Part shown: positions 1 to 6,994 of the stretch, in pieces | How the letters are laid out: every line of letters begins with the position of its first letter | Numbering within the stretch: the stretch's first letter is position 1 | Assembly: GCA_037131165.1 (NCBI GenBank) | Contig: JBAXRO010000054.1 | Span: 1-12,958, forward strand | Direction: 5' to 3' | Source: WLNJ01 sp037131165 | GTDB taxonomy: Bacteria; Actinomycetota; Thermoleophilia; Solirubrobacterales; Solirubrobacteraceae | Length of the DNA stretch: 12,958 bases | The notes under the pieces: generated by a model | The model's database searches: none | Told to the model about the DNA's origin: nothing | What the model saw: the letters and a program-made list of their open reading frames with translations, nothing else | Program-made: the position numbers and the translations under genes

Positions 1-222
1 GTGGATGCCGAGCGCAACGCCATGCTCGAGCTGGGTCCTGCCCTCACCGGCGTCGACGGGGTCAGCGAGGTCTTTTCCGTCAGCGGAGAGTGGGATTTCG
101 TCGCGATCGTGCGGGTTCCGAAGGCCGAGAAGCTGGCGAGCGTCGTCAGCAAGGAGATCGGCAGCTTGCCGGGAGTCATCCGAACCCACACGATGGTGGC
201 GTTCGAATCTTTCGTTCCCTAG
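1..222 (+). CDS. Stand-alone Lrp/AsnC ligand-binding (RAM) domain protein, 5'-partial
   Basis: The 73 visible residues form one AsnC/Lrp C-terminal ligand-binding domain. Seen: the pattern GVSEVFSVSGEWDFVAIVRV, then a helix, then GVIRTHTMVAFESF, which is the alpha/beta dimerisation and amino-acid-binding fold of this family. There is no helix-turn-helix, so this is the stand-alone type, which is thought to sense small molecules or to pair with full-length Lrp proteins rather than bind DNA itself. Family members normally begin with a hydrophobic first strand (about M-x-x-A-Y-V-L-V) before the D-A-E-R-N segment. That strand is mostly missing here, so the GTG at position 1 is probably an internal codon and the true start lies a few codons outside the window. 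The gene converges on the sigma factor gene with a hairpin between them. Family assignment is fairly sure; the ligand is unknown. Confidence 0.8.
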   Translation: MDAERNAMLELGPALTGVDGVSEVFSVSGEWDFVAIVRVPKAEKLASVVSKEIGSLPGVIRTHTMVAFESFVP

Positions 223-288
223 GGGCCGTTACGGCCTCGCTGTTCTGATGGGGCTGCCGCTGAGCGGGGCCCGCCCAGGACCCCGCTC
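222..288. terminator. Convergent intergenic hairpins, probable transcription terminator
   Basis: Two hairpins fill the gap between the convergent RAM-domain and sigma factor genes. The first pairs GGGGCC (222-227) with GGCCTC (233-238, one G-U) over a five-base loop. The second is a perfect 8-bp stem, GAGCGGGG (262-269) with CCCCGCTC (281-288), around an 11-base loop. Neither has a clear U-run, which is usual for high-GC actinobacteria. Position between two converging stops supports a shared terminator; activity is inferred. Confidence 0.5.
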
Positions 289-301
289 GATGAGGGCGGC
301 G

Positions 302-1717
302 CTACTGGGTAACGGGAGCTTCCACGGACGGAGCCGCCGCAGCTGCATCCCCGGAAACTTCCGGCGTGATCGACTCGTCGGGAGTGGTCAGAGTCGGCCC
401 GCTGCCAGCGGTGTCGACCGGCGTGGAGCTGTCGGTCGGCGGCAACTCGATGGCCTCATCGATCACGACCGTCGATCCGCTGTTGACATCGGACGGGGCC
501 ACCGGGGTGGCGTCGGTCGGGGCAGTGGCCTCGGTCGTCACGGTCCCGACAGGCTGGGCGATGGGCTCAACCGATGCTGTCGGGGCGACTGAGGCCGCTT
601 CCACGGTCGTGGCCGGGGCCGTCGCCGCGGTCTTGTCGGCTGCGGTCGAGCGGTGGGCGATGGCGTGAGCCGGGGCCTGCGCCTCGGCGGCTGCAGTGGC
701 GGGCGCCGGCGGCGTGATGTTGTTCTCGACCTGGACGACTCCTGTGGTCACCAGGGCTGCAGCGGCAAGCCCGGCTGCCGCCTTGGAGGCAACCGCTCCC
801 GCTCCGGCCGAGATCGCGCCGCCGATGCCGCCGCCGGCCGCTCCGACTGCCGAGCCGCTTGCAGCCGCCCCCGCAGCGCTTCCGGCGCTTGCCGAACCCG
901 AGCTGAGCCCGAGCTGGCCGACGACGAGGTTCTTGATCGCGACCAAAAGTCCCACCGGGGCCATCGCGGCCACTGCGACGTCGGTCGCGGTGAGCCGGGA
1001 CTTGAATTCCTTGCATCGGTCGCAGCTCTTGAGGTGGCGCTTGACCGGCGGGGTGATCCGACGGGTGAGCCCCTCGGCAACCTCGCCGAGCTCGAGCCTG
1101 ACGTCCTCGCAGGTGAGGCCGCGGGCCTCTGACATCTCGGCGAGGGCGACCCGTGCACGGACGAGGAGCGACTTGACCGAGGGGACCGTGGTCTCCATCA
1201 CGTCGGCGATCTGGTCGTAGGAGAGCCCGTCCATTTCGCGCAGCATCAGCGCGGTCCGCTGCGTCTCCGGAAGCACGGCGATGTCCTGCATGATCCCGAG
1301 GAACTCGTCCTTGCGGTGGACGCGGTCCGCAGTCGACATTCCGAACTCGGAGACGTGGATGTCCATCGAGTCGACTCCGACCGGCCTGGCGCGCCGCATG
1401 TGGTTCAGCGAGCGGTTGCGAGCGATCCGGTAGAGCCACGGCTTGACCATGATCGGCCGGTTGTCGGCGAGCATCGCCGTGTAGGCGGCGGCGAAGACCT
1501 CCTGCAGGACGTCCTCGGCGTCCTCGCGGCTACCGAGCATGTTGCGGCAGAAGCCAAGCAGGCGCGACTGGTAGCGGCTGACGAGGACCTCGAAGGCAGC
1601 CTGGTCACCGCGGCGAGTCATCGCGACGAGCCGCTCGTCGGCCTGCAACTTGAGCAGCGGTGAGCCGCCACTGCGGCGGGCTGTTGCTGCGCGATCGGTG
1701 AAAGTTGCTGCCTCCAT
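302..1717 (-). CDS. ECF-like sigma-70 factor with fused zinc-finger anti-sigma-like motif, hydrophobic segments and Ala/Thr/Pro tail
   Basis: A 471-residue sigma-70 family factor that should direct RNA polymerase to particular promoters. Sigma region 2 spans about residues 28-110 (EDAEDVLQEVF, then PWLYRIARNRSLNHMRR). Region 4 spans about 142-195 (LPETQRTALMLREMDGLSYDQIA, helix-turn-helix). From residue 201, LTCEDV...VKRHLKSCDRC supplies C203, H228, C232 and C235, matching the zinc-binding H-x3-C-x2-C pattern of anti-sigma factors. Hydrophobic stretches follow (about 246-266 and 312-330), flanking a Gly/Ala zipper-like region (about 272-311). Residues 333-471 are a low-complexity Ala/Thr/Pro/Glu tail. 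Ordinary ECF factors are about 170-200 residues, so over half of this protein is extension. Start: the ATG at 1717 has AGGGG six bases upstream; an in-frame extension to 1810 has no RBS and an un-sigma-like sequence. The regulatory meaning of the tail is inferred, not known. Confidence 0.85.
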   Translation of the reverse strand: MEAATFTDRAATARRSGGSPLLKLQADERLVAMTRRGDQAAFEVLVSRYQSRLLGFCRNMLGSREDAEDVLQEVFAAAYTAMLADNRPIMVKPWLYRIARNRSLNHMRRARPVGVDSMDIHVSEFGMSTADRVHRKDEFLGIMQDIAVLPETQRTALMLREMDGLSYDQIADVMETTVPSVKSLLVRARVALAEMSEARGLTCEDVRLELGEVAEGLTRRITPPVKRHLKSCDRCKEFKSRLTATDVAVAAMAPVGLLVAIKNLVVGQLGLSSGSASAGSAAGAAASGSAVGAAGGGIGGAISAGAGAVASKAAAGLAAAALVTTGVVQVENNITPPAPATAAAEAQAPAHAIAHRSTAADKTAATAPATTVEAASVAPTASVEPIAQPVGTVTTEATAPTDATPVAPSDVNSGSTVVIDEAIELPPTDSSTPVDTAGSGPTLTTPDESITPEVSGDAAAAAPSVEAPVTQ

Positions 1718-1823
1718 GAGGGACCCCTGTTCGTTGGTTCTCAACACATCAAGTGAACGGAAGTTTCGCGGGGGCATATGGAGCAACCGGCCAACCCGCG
1801 GCAAAACCATCGTAAAGCTTCAA

Positions 1824-1837
1824 GTGGCAATCGCCAC
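1824..1837. promoter_or_regulatory. Inverted repeat in the leader region of the sigma factor gene
   Basis: GTGGC (1824-1828) and GCCAC (1833-1837) form a perfect 5-bp inverted repeat with a four-base spacer, read as TGGC-N4-GCCA. It lies 107 bp upstream of the sigma factor ATG, in the 274-bp gap between that gene and tRNA-Leu, which otherwise holds no convincing gene. It could be a small operator or an RNA hairpin. The short arms make chance a real possibility. Confidence 0.2.
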
Positions 1838-1991
1838 AAAGTTTGGGGGCGGCTTTCGAGGCGCCCGAATCCGCAGTCGTCAGGGCGATCTGGCGAGTCT
1901 CCGAGGGCGTGGCAGGACTCGACTCGGGCGCACCTCCGTGGTTCGGCCTCGCTCCGTTTGCGCGAGCATCGGCATCGGCCTTGCTCGTTGA

Positions 1992-2077
1992 TGCCCGGGG
2001 TGGGAATCGAACCCACAAGCCCCTTTCGGGACAGCCGATTTTAAGTCGGCCGCGTCTGCCAGTTCCGCCACCCGGAC
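1992..2077 (-). tRNA. tRNA-Leu, anticodon UAA
   Basis: An 86-nt class II tRNA. Seen, reading the minus strand: acceptor stem GTCCGGG/CCCGGGC (seven pairs, one G-U) with discriminator A; D arm GCG/CGC with an A-A-C-T-G-G-C loop; anticodon stem GCCGA/TCGGC with loop CTTAAAA, giving anticodon TAA at 2041-2043; a long variable arm TCCC-GAAA-GGGG; T arm GTGGG-TTCGATT-CCCAC. The long variable arm and the anticodon both indicate leucine (reads UUA and UUG). CCA is not encoded. It lies 48 bp downstream of modC and in the same direction, so it may receive read-through from the mod operon; TATCCT at 2092-2087 is a weak possible -10 of its own. Confidence 0.97.
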
Positions 2078-2125
2078 CTGCCCGGGAGGATACGCGCGAT
2101 CGCAGTCCCCAAAGCCCGATCGCCG

Positions 2126-2782
2126 TCACGTAGGCCTGGGCGCGTCCTCCCTGGCGACCCCGCGCTCGACGGCCACCACGCGCGCGGCCCGTTCGATCGC
2201 GACCAGGTCATGGGTCACGAGCAGGCAGGGGAGGTCGAGAGAGGCAACCGTCTCCTCGATCAGGTCGAGAGCCGACTCGGCTGTGGCCCTGTCGAGCGAG
2301 GCAAGCGGCTCATCGAGTAGGAGCACCGACGGTCGCCTGGCAATCGCACGCGCCAGAGCCAGCCGCTGGCGCTCCCCGCCTGAGAGGGCAGACGGCCTGT
2401 GACGGCTGCGGTCGGCAAGTCCGACCCGCTCGAGCGCGTCCTCGACTGCGGCAGGGCGAGCCTGCCTCGGCAGGTCGGCGAGGGCAAAGGCGACGTTCGC
2501 GGCCGCGTCCATTCTCGGGAACAGAGCGTAATCCTGAAAGACCATCCCGACCCGCCTCTCCTCGGTGGGCAGCCAGGTTCCTGCAGCCGAGTCGAACCAG
2601 ATGGCGTCGCCGCATCGGACAGTGCCGGAGAGCGGTCGCCTGAGACCCGCGATCGCCCGCAGGATCGTCGTCTTCCCACTTCCGGAGGGGCCGGTCAAGG
2701 CAACCACCTCTCCCGCCGCCGCCCGCAGCGATGCTTCGATCGGCAGGTCGCCGACCCGGTCCTCGAACTCGATCTCAAGCAT
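2126..2782 (-). CDS. modC: Molybdate-type ABC transporter ATP-binding protein, short form
   Basis: The ATPase that powers the importer, expected as a dimer on the cytoplasmic face of ModB. Motifs in order over 218 residues: Walker A GPSGSGKTT (31-39), Q-loop VFQDYALFP (Q83), ABC signature LSGGE (133-137), Walker B VLLLDEP (153-159), D-loop SLD and switch H191. The protein stops soon after the nucleotide-binding domain, whereas classical ModC is about 350 residues with a C-terminal TOBE/Mop domain that binds oxyanion and gives feedback inhibition. No such domain is present. The ATG lies inside the end of modB (8-nt overlap), implying translational coupling. The ATPase family is certain; molybdate (rather than tungstate or sulfate) is inferred from the ModA and ModB neighbours. 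Confidence 0.88.
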   Translation of the reverse strand: MLEIEFEDRVGDLPIEASLRAAAGEVVALTGPSGSGKTTILRAIAGLRRPLSGTVRCGDAIWFDSAAGTWLPTEERRVGMVFQDYALFPRMDAAANVAFALADLPRQARPAAVEDALERVGLADRSRHRPSALSGGERQRLALARAIARRPSVLLLDEPLASLDRATAESALDLIEETVASLDLPCLLVTHDLVAIERAARVVAVERGVAREDAPRPT

Positions 2783-3575
2783 CGCCGCGCTCCGCGGCCC
2801 GACCGAGGATCTTCGCTGTGAGCAGGATCGCCGCCGATGCGGCGACCATCACGGCCGCGATCGCTTGGGCGCCGATCAGGTCCGTCGAAAACGTGTCGTA
2901 GATCGCCAGCGGGGCCGTCTGAGTGACCGATCTCAGGGAGCCGGCGAACATCAGGGTCGCGCCGAATTCGCCGAGCGCCCTTCCCCACGCCAGCGCTGCC
3001 CCCGAGGCAAGGGCGGGGGAGACGGTCGGGATCGCGACCCGTGTCAGCGTCCGGGCCTCGCCTGCCCCGAGGGTCCTCGATGCCTCCAGCAGTGACGGTT
3101 CGAGCGACTCGAATGCGGCCTGGGCCTGGCGGATGTGGAACGGGGATGCGACGAAGACCAGTGCGACCACGACGCCAGCCGTCTCGAACACGAGGCGGAT
3201 GCCTGCCGACTCCAGGGCGCCGCCGAACAGGCCGATCGGGCCGAACGCCGCCAACAGCCCGAGGCCGGCCACGGCGGGAGGCAGGACGAGCGGCAGTTCG
3301 ATCAGGGTCACGGCGAGCGACCGCCCCGGGAACCTGCGGGTCGCGAGCGCCCAAGCTGCCGGCGTCCCGACGATCAGGATCACGGCGAGAGCTGCGAGCG
3401 AGCATTGGAGGCTCAGCAGCAGCGCGTCGACCGCGACGGGCGAGCCGAGTGCATCGAACAGCTCCCGCGGAGGGGCTGACACGAGCACGGCCGCGACCGG
3501 AACGGTCAGGAAGGTGAGGGTCACGGCGAGCGCCCCCCAGATCACGACCCCGCTGGCTGCCGCTCTCAGCTTCAA
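2775..3575 (-). CDS. modB: Molybdate-type ABC transporter permease
   Basis: The membrane channel of the importer, 266 residues. Seen: hydrophobic segments at about 8-32, 53-74, 87-110, 132-145 and 240-258, and the cytoplasmic EAA loop EASRTLGAGEA (about 164-174), which docks the ATPase. ALGEFGATLMFAGS (about 199-212) is the characteristic late motif of ModB and related sulfate permeases. Length matches the family (about 220-280). It starts with TTG, and that codon shares TTGA with the modA stop, a 4-nt overlap typical of coupled translation; its own stop lies inside the start of modC. The gene order A-B-C is the usual mod arrangement. Confidence 0.9.
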   Translation of the reverse strand: MKLRAAASGVVIWGALAVTLTFLTVPVAAVLVSAPPRELFDALGSPVAVDALLLSLQCSLAALAVILIVGTPAAWALATRRFPGRSLAVTLIELPLVLPPAVAGLGLLAAFGPIGLFGGALESAGIRLVFETAGVVVALVFVASPFHIRQAQAAFESLEPSLLEASRTLGAGEARTLTRVAIPTVSPALASGAALAWGRALGEFGATLMFAGSLRSVTQTAPLAIYDTFSTDLIGAQAIAAVMVAASAAILLTAKILGRAAERGDA

Positions 3576-4339
3576 CGGCTCGGGGGTGGCGGCAGGAAAC
3601 CCTGCTCGAGCAGGAGTCGCTGTCCCGGTCCCGTGCGCAGGCTGGCGACCAGGGCCTCGGCTTCGACCGGATGGGGGGTGCCGGTAACCAAGGCCGCTTG
3701 GTAGACGACCCGCGGATCGAGAGCGGCCGGGATCTCGATCGCCCTGAGCTTGCCGCTCGACCCGACTACGTCCGTTCGGTAGACGATTGCGGCGTCCACT
3801 GCACCCTCGGTCAGCTTGCCGACGACTCCGGCCGCGTCAGGCTCCCGGGTCTTGACGTTCGCTGCGATTCCGCTCCTGACAGCCTTTGGGAGTTGGGCGA
3901 TCACTTTGTCGGCGTACGAGCCGATCGGGACGGTCCTTCCTCCCAGGGCAACAGTCAGACCGGGCTTGGCGAGGTCCTCGATCGAGTTGACCTTGGTGCT
4001 GCCGGTCGGCACGGCGACCACCAGTTGATTGGCGCCGATCGTCACTGGCCGGGAGATCCTGCCGTCCTCGAACAGTCGATCCGGCACCTTGCTGCCGGCC
4101 AGTACGACCACGTCGGGGAGCCGACCCGCCGAGATCGCGGCCGCAATCCGGTCGGAGCCTGCGAACTCGAGCCTCAGTTCCGCCTTTCCGAACTGGTCGG
4201 CAAGCTCGGTCAGCGGTCGCTTGAGCGAGCTGGCGGCGCTTACGTCGAGCCGTGTCGACCCGGAGTCGTCGGAGCCGCAGGCCACGAGCACCGAGGTGGA
4301 GCAGAGGATCGCTGCCGCGAGGACAAGTCTCGGTCGCAC
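3572..4339 (-). CDS. modA: Molybdate-type substrate-binding lipoprotein
   Basis: The extracytoplasmic receptor that captures the oxyanion and hands it to ModB. The N-terminus reads VRPRLVLAAAIL...SVLVAC-GSD: a short basic region, a hydrophobic core and a lipobox (L-V-A-C), so it should be a membrane-anchored lipoprotein, as expected in a Gram-positive. The mature part has the ModA pattern: VSAASSLKRPL, LEFAGSDRIAAAI, GRLPDVVVLAGS, then GANQLVVAVP and VALGGRTVPIGSYA; the two Ser-containing loops (ASS and AGS) are where ModA proteins bind the oxyanion. Two GTG starts are possible, at 4339 (255 residues, compact signal peptide, chosen) and 4357 (261 residues); neither has a clear RBS. A longer open frame to 4822 runs through the divergent cyclase gene and is not credible. 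Tungstate cannot be excluded as substrate. Confidence 0.87.
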   Translation of the reverse strand: MRPRLVLAAAILCSTSVLVACGSDDSGSTRLDVSAASSLKRPLTELADQFGKAELRLEFAGSDRIAAAISAGRLPDVVVLAGSKVPDRLFEDGRISRPVTIGANQLVVAVPTGSTKVNSIEDLAKPGLTVALGGRTVPIGSYADKVIAQLPKAVRSGIAANVKTREPDAAGVVGKLTEGAVDAAIVYRTDVVGSSGKLRAIEIPAALDPRVVYQAALVTGTPHPVEAEALVASLRTGPGQRLLLEQGFLPPPPSR

Positions 4340-4436
4340 GCGGAGATGATCCCACACGCGGCGATCGCTTCTGCCCGAACGGCGGCAAGTCCGGCCCGCT
4401 CTCCCGAACCGACGGATTTCCTGCCAACCTTGGTGT

Positions 4437-6065
4437 GTGATCGACAAGGTCCTTTGGCGGCTGTTCGGTGCGTCGCGGGCCAAGTACCCGCGCCGCGCAG
4501 CCCTCACCGTTCTCCTCGGAGGCCACATAGTGGTCCTGATCGGCGTGCTTCTGGCCGACATCCAGCTCGATTTCACCCCCAGGCAGCTGTGGGCCACGGT
4601 CCTCTTCGCCGAGTTTCTGATGCTGGTCGACAACGCAGTCTCGGCCTGGTTCCTCAGGCGCGCCCTGACCCCGGTCGAGGAGGTGCTCTCCGGCGCCGCC
4701 ACCTCGGACGATTCGGTGCTCCGGGCTTGGCGAGTGCTCGTTGGCCTGCCATCCCGCCACTTCCGCAAGGCGAGCCTGCGGTCGGTCGTGATCTCCCTCC
4801 TCCCGCTAGTCTTCTGGATCACTTGGGAGCTCCACCTCCCGTGGTGGGGACCTGTGCTCCTGACCGTTGTCGGAGGCGTCGTGCTCGTCTACGGCTACCT
4901 GCTGCGCTTCTTCGTCTTCGAGGTTGCCTTCCGCCCGCCCGTGAGGGTTCTCGCGGACATGCTGCCCGACGGCCTCGAACCCCGGGCCGACGCGATCAGT
5001 GTCCGCCGGAAGCTGTTGCTCGGGGTCCCGGTGATCAACGTGATCACTGCCACGATCGTCGCCGCCCTCTCCAGTCAGGAGGGTTCGAGCGGCCTCGAGA
5101 ACATCAGCGCCGACGTGTTCGCCGTCGTCTTCGTCTCGACGACCGTTTCGCTCGGGCTCTCGTTGCTTCTCTCACGCTCCCTGCTGCTCCCGATCGCCCA
5201 GATCACCAAGGCCTCGGGGCCAGCGCGCGAGGGTGACTTCAGCGCCAGGGTGCCGGTGATGACGGGTGATGAGATCGGGGCCCTCGCCAGTGGCTTCAAC
5301 CTCCTGATGGCAGGCATGGAGCAGCGCGGGCGGCTCGAGGAGGCGCTGGGCACCTATGTCGACCCGACGGTCGCCGCTGCCGTCGTCCATGAGGACGAGG
5401 AGCGCCTGACCGGCAGTGAGGTCGACCTCACCGTCCTGTTCCTCGACATCCGCGGGTTCACTGCGTTCGCCGAGGGGGCGGCCCCTGCGGCCGTCGTTGC
5501 GAGGCTCAACGAGTTCTTCGAGATCGTGATCCCCGCGATCACGAGCCACGGCGGGCAGGCCAACAAGTTCACGGGTGACGGCCTGCTGGCCCTCTTCGGC
5601 GCTCCCGAGCCCCTGCAGGGGCACGCCGATCACGCGCTCGACGCTGCACTGGAGATGGTTGCCAAGGTCCGCACCCGCTTCGCCGGTCAGGTCGAGCTGG
5701 CGATCGGGATCAACTCCGGGCCGGCGGTCGCAGGCCGGGTGGGGGGAGGCGGCAAGTTCGACTTCACAGTCGTTGGCGACACGGTCAACACCGCCCAGCG
5801 CGTCGAGCGGGCGACCCGCGAGACCGGCGATGAGATCCTGATCGCCGGCTCCACCCACTCGCGCCTTACGCGTGACCACGGGGGCTTCGACGAGAGGCCG
5901 GCCGTCCCGATGTCAGGCAAGAGCGACCGGGTCCGGCTCTGGGCGCCGCGCGCCCTGGACGTCGTATCCGGGCTGATGGCGGGCGACCTCGGCGCAGTTG
6001 CTGCTGCTGCTCCCGATGCCCTCGCCGGCGACATCTCGGTGATGCGTCGGCGCGCCGGCCGCTGA
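4437..6065 (+). CDS. Class III adenylate/guanylate cyclase with six membrane segments and HAMP domain
   Basis: A membrane-bound nucleotide cyclase of 542 residues that should make cAMP from ATP. Six hydrophobic segments are visible at about 23-40, 51-70, 116-132, 136-157, 194-211 and 226-250. A HAMP-type linker follows (about 251-300, P-I-A-Q-I-T...DEIGALASGFNLL), then the catalytic domain (about 325-500). Metal-binding aspartates are D337 (LFLDIRGFT) and D381 (KFTGDGLLALFG). Purine-binding residues align as K377 and T444, and transition-state residues as N451 and R455 in VVGDTVNTAQR. A Thr where many adenylate cyclases have Asp is typical of class IIIb enzymes. Catalysis needs a homodimer. 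The GTG start has no evident RBS, and an upstream purine-rich site is not seen. YihY-family gene follows 7 nt downstream. Family certain; cAMP rather than cGMP is inferred from K377/T444. Confidence 0.92.
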   Translation: MIDKVLWRLFGASRAKYPRRAALTVLLGGHIVVLIGVLLADIQLDFTPRQLWATVLFAEFLMLVDNAVSAWFLRRALTPVEEVLSGAATSDDSVLRAWRVLVGLPSRHFRKASLRSVVISLLPLVFWITWELHLPWWGPVLLTVVGGVVLVYGYLLRFFVFEVAFRPPVRVLADMLPDGLEPRADAISVRRKLLLGVPVINVITATIVAALSSQEGSSGLENISADVFAVVFVSTTVSLGLSLLLSRSLLLPIAQITKASGPAREGDFSARVPVMTGDEIGALASGFNLLMAGMEQRGRLEEALGTYVDPTVAAAVVHEDEERLTGSEVDLTVLFLDIRGFTAFAEGAAPAAVVARLNEFFEIVIPAITSHGGQANKFTGDGLLALFGAPEPLQGHADHALDAALEMVAKVRTRFAGQVELAIGINSGPAVAGRVGGGGKFDFTVVGDTVNTAQRVERATRETGDEILIAGSTHSRLTRDHGGFDERPAVPMSGKSDRVRLWAPRALDVVSGLMAGDLGAVAAAAPDALAGDISVMRRRAGR

Positions 6066-6072
6066 CCGGCGG

Positions 6073-6951
6073 ATGGCGCGGGCGCGTGACATTCTCGGCC
6101 GGGTATTCGCCCGGCTCGGTCGCGACAACGTCACCGGGCTGTCGGCGATGGTCGCCTACAACCTCGCGATCTCGCTCGTGCCGTTCAGCCTGCTGGCGCT
6201 CTGGATCGCAGGGCAGCTCGTCCAGTCCCCCGAGTTCGAGAGCGCGATCCGGCGGGACCTTATGGCGATCTTCCCGGGCCCCGCCGATTCCACCCTCGAC
6301 GCATTCCTCACGCGCGTCCAGCGCGGTGCTGCCGGGGCGGGCCTGCTCGCCTTGCTGTTCAGCATCTGGACAGGAATGTCGTTCTGGGGAGCGATCGACA
6401 CCTGCTTCGAGCGGATCTACTCTCTGCCGTCGAGGGGATGGCTCAAGCAGAAGCGATTCGCCTTCCTGATGCTCTGGCTGTTCATGTTGTTCATCGCCGC
6501 GACGATCGCCGTCCCTGCCGCACAGTCGGCCCTCGCCGGCGTGCGTCGCGATCTCCCCTTCGGATTGGCCGACGTCCCGGGGCTCACTCTCGCCACCTCG
6601 CTCGCGATCGGCGTTGCCCTGCTGTTCCTGACCCTCTGGGCGATCTACGCCCTCGGGCCCAACGGGAGGCTGCCGTGGCGGGCTGTCTTCCCGGGTGCCG
6701 TGCTCGCGACGGCGGTGATCGCCTTGCTCGACCTCGTCTACCCGTACTACCTGACCAACGCCTCGAGCGTTTGGCGGTTCGGGACGACGTTCGTCTTCCT
6801 CGTGATCGTGCTGGCTTGGTTCTACGCCGTCTCGCTGGTCATTCTGCTCGGCGCGGAGATCAATGCCGCGCTGCTGCGGCGCGAGCCCGACCGGGCCGGA
6901 GGACGGCCAGCCGCCCCGGAGCCGGGCGAGGCACAGGCCACGGATCCGTAA
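6073..6951 (+). CDS. YihY/BrkB-family inner membrane protein
   Basis: A 292-residue polytopic membrane protein of the YihY/virulence factor BrkB family. Members span the membrane about six times; their transport or structural role is still not settled, and the old RNase BN label is considered wrong. Hydrophobic segments are seen at about 26-50, 86-108, 128-150, 172-195, 203-224 and 236-264. Family hallmarks are the N-terminal amphipathic lead-in TGLSAMVAYN-LAISLVPF, the central SIWTGMSFWGAIDTCFERIY, and the late WRFGTTF...LAWFYAVSLVILLGAEINA, with the acidic residue of GAEINA conserved in the family. The last 25 residues are a Pro/Ala/Glu tail. The ATG sits 7 nt after the cyclase stop with CGGCGG directly upstream, so the two are probably one transcript. 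Confidence 0.87.
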   Translation: MARARDILGRVFARLGRDNVTGLSAMVAYNLAISLVPFSLLALWIAGQLVQSPEFESAIRRDLMAIFPGPADSTLDAFLTRVQRGAAGAGLLALLFSIWTGMSFWGAIDTCFERIYSLPSRGWLKQKRFAFLMLWLFMLFIAATIAVPAAQSALAGVRRDLPFGLADVPGLTLATSLAIGVALLFLTLWAIYALGPNGRLPWRAVFPGAVLATAVIALLDLVYPYYLTNASSVWRFGTTFVFLVIVLAWFYAVSLVILLGAEINAALLRREPDRAGGRPAAPEPGEAQATDP

Positions 6952-6994
6952 GCGGCCGAGCTGCGCCGGTGTGATCGCTGCCATTTCCTGCGTC

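Noticed and set aside
567..1439. A 290-codon open frame inside the sigma factor gene on the same strand
   Set aside because: It is a different reading frame of the sigma gene with Arg/Gly-rich text; the sigma frame carries clear regions 2 and 4.
1880..2071. Small minus-strand open frame beginning M-A-E-L-A-D-A-A-D-L-K-S-A
   Set aside because: This is the familiar false translation of a tRNA gene; the same bases fold as tRNA-Leu(UAA).
1992..2077. tRNA-Leu as an integration (attachment) site
   Set aside because: No integrase, no duplicated tRNA 3' end and no mobile gene is seen on either side.
4340..4436. Molybdate-responsive element (ModE site or Moco riboswitch) in the modA-cyclase gap
   Set aside because: I found no ModE-like palindrome and no Moco-riboswitch-like structure; only a loose direct repeat GTTCGGG, too short to claim.
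4340..4822. Upstream extension of modA to an ATG at 4822
   Set aside because: It would bury the lipoprotein signal peptide and overlap the divergent cyclase; the extra residues are Arg/Ser-rich and unlike ModA.
3671..5236. A 521-codon plus-strand open frame across modA and the cyclase start
   Set aside because: It is antisense to modA and out of frame with the cyclase; its composition is that of a shadow frame, with Arg/Pro/Asp-rich text and no domain.
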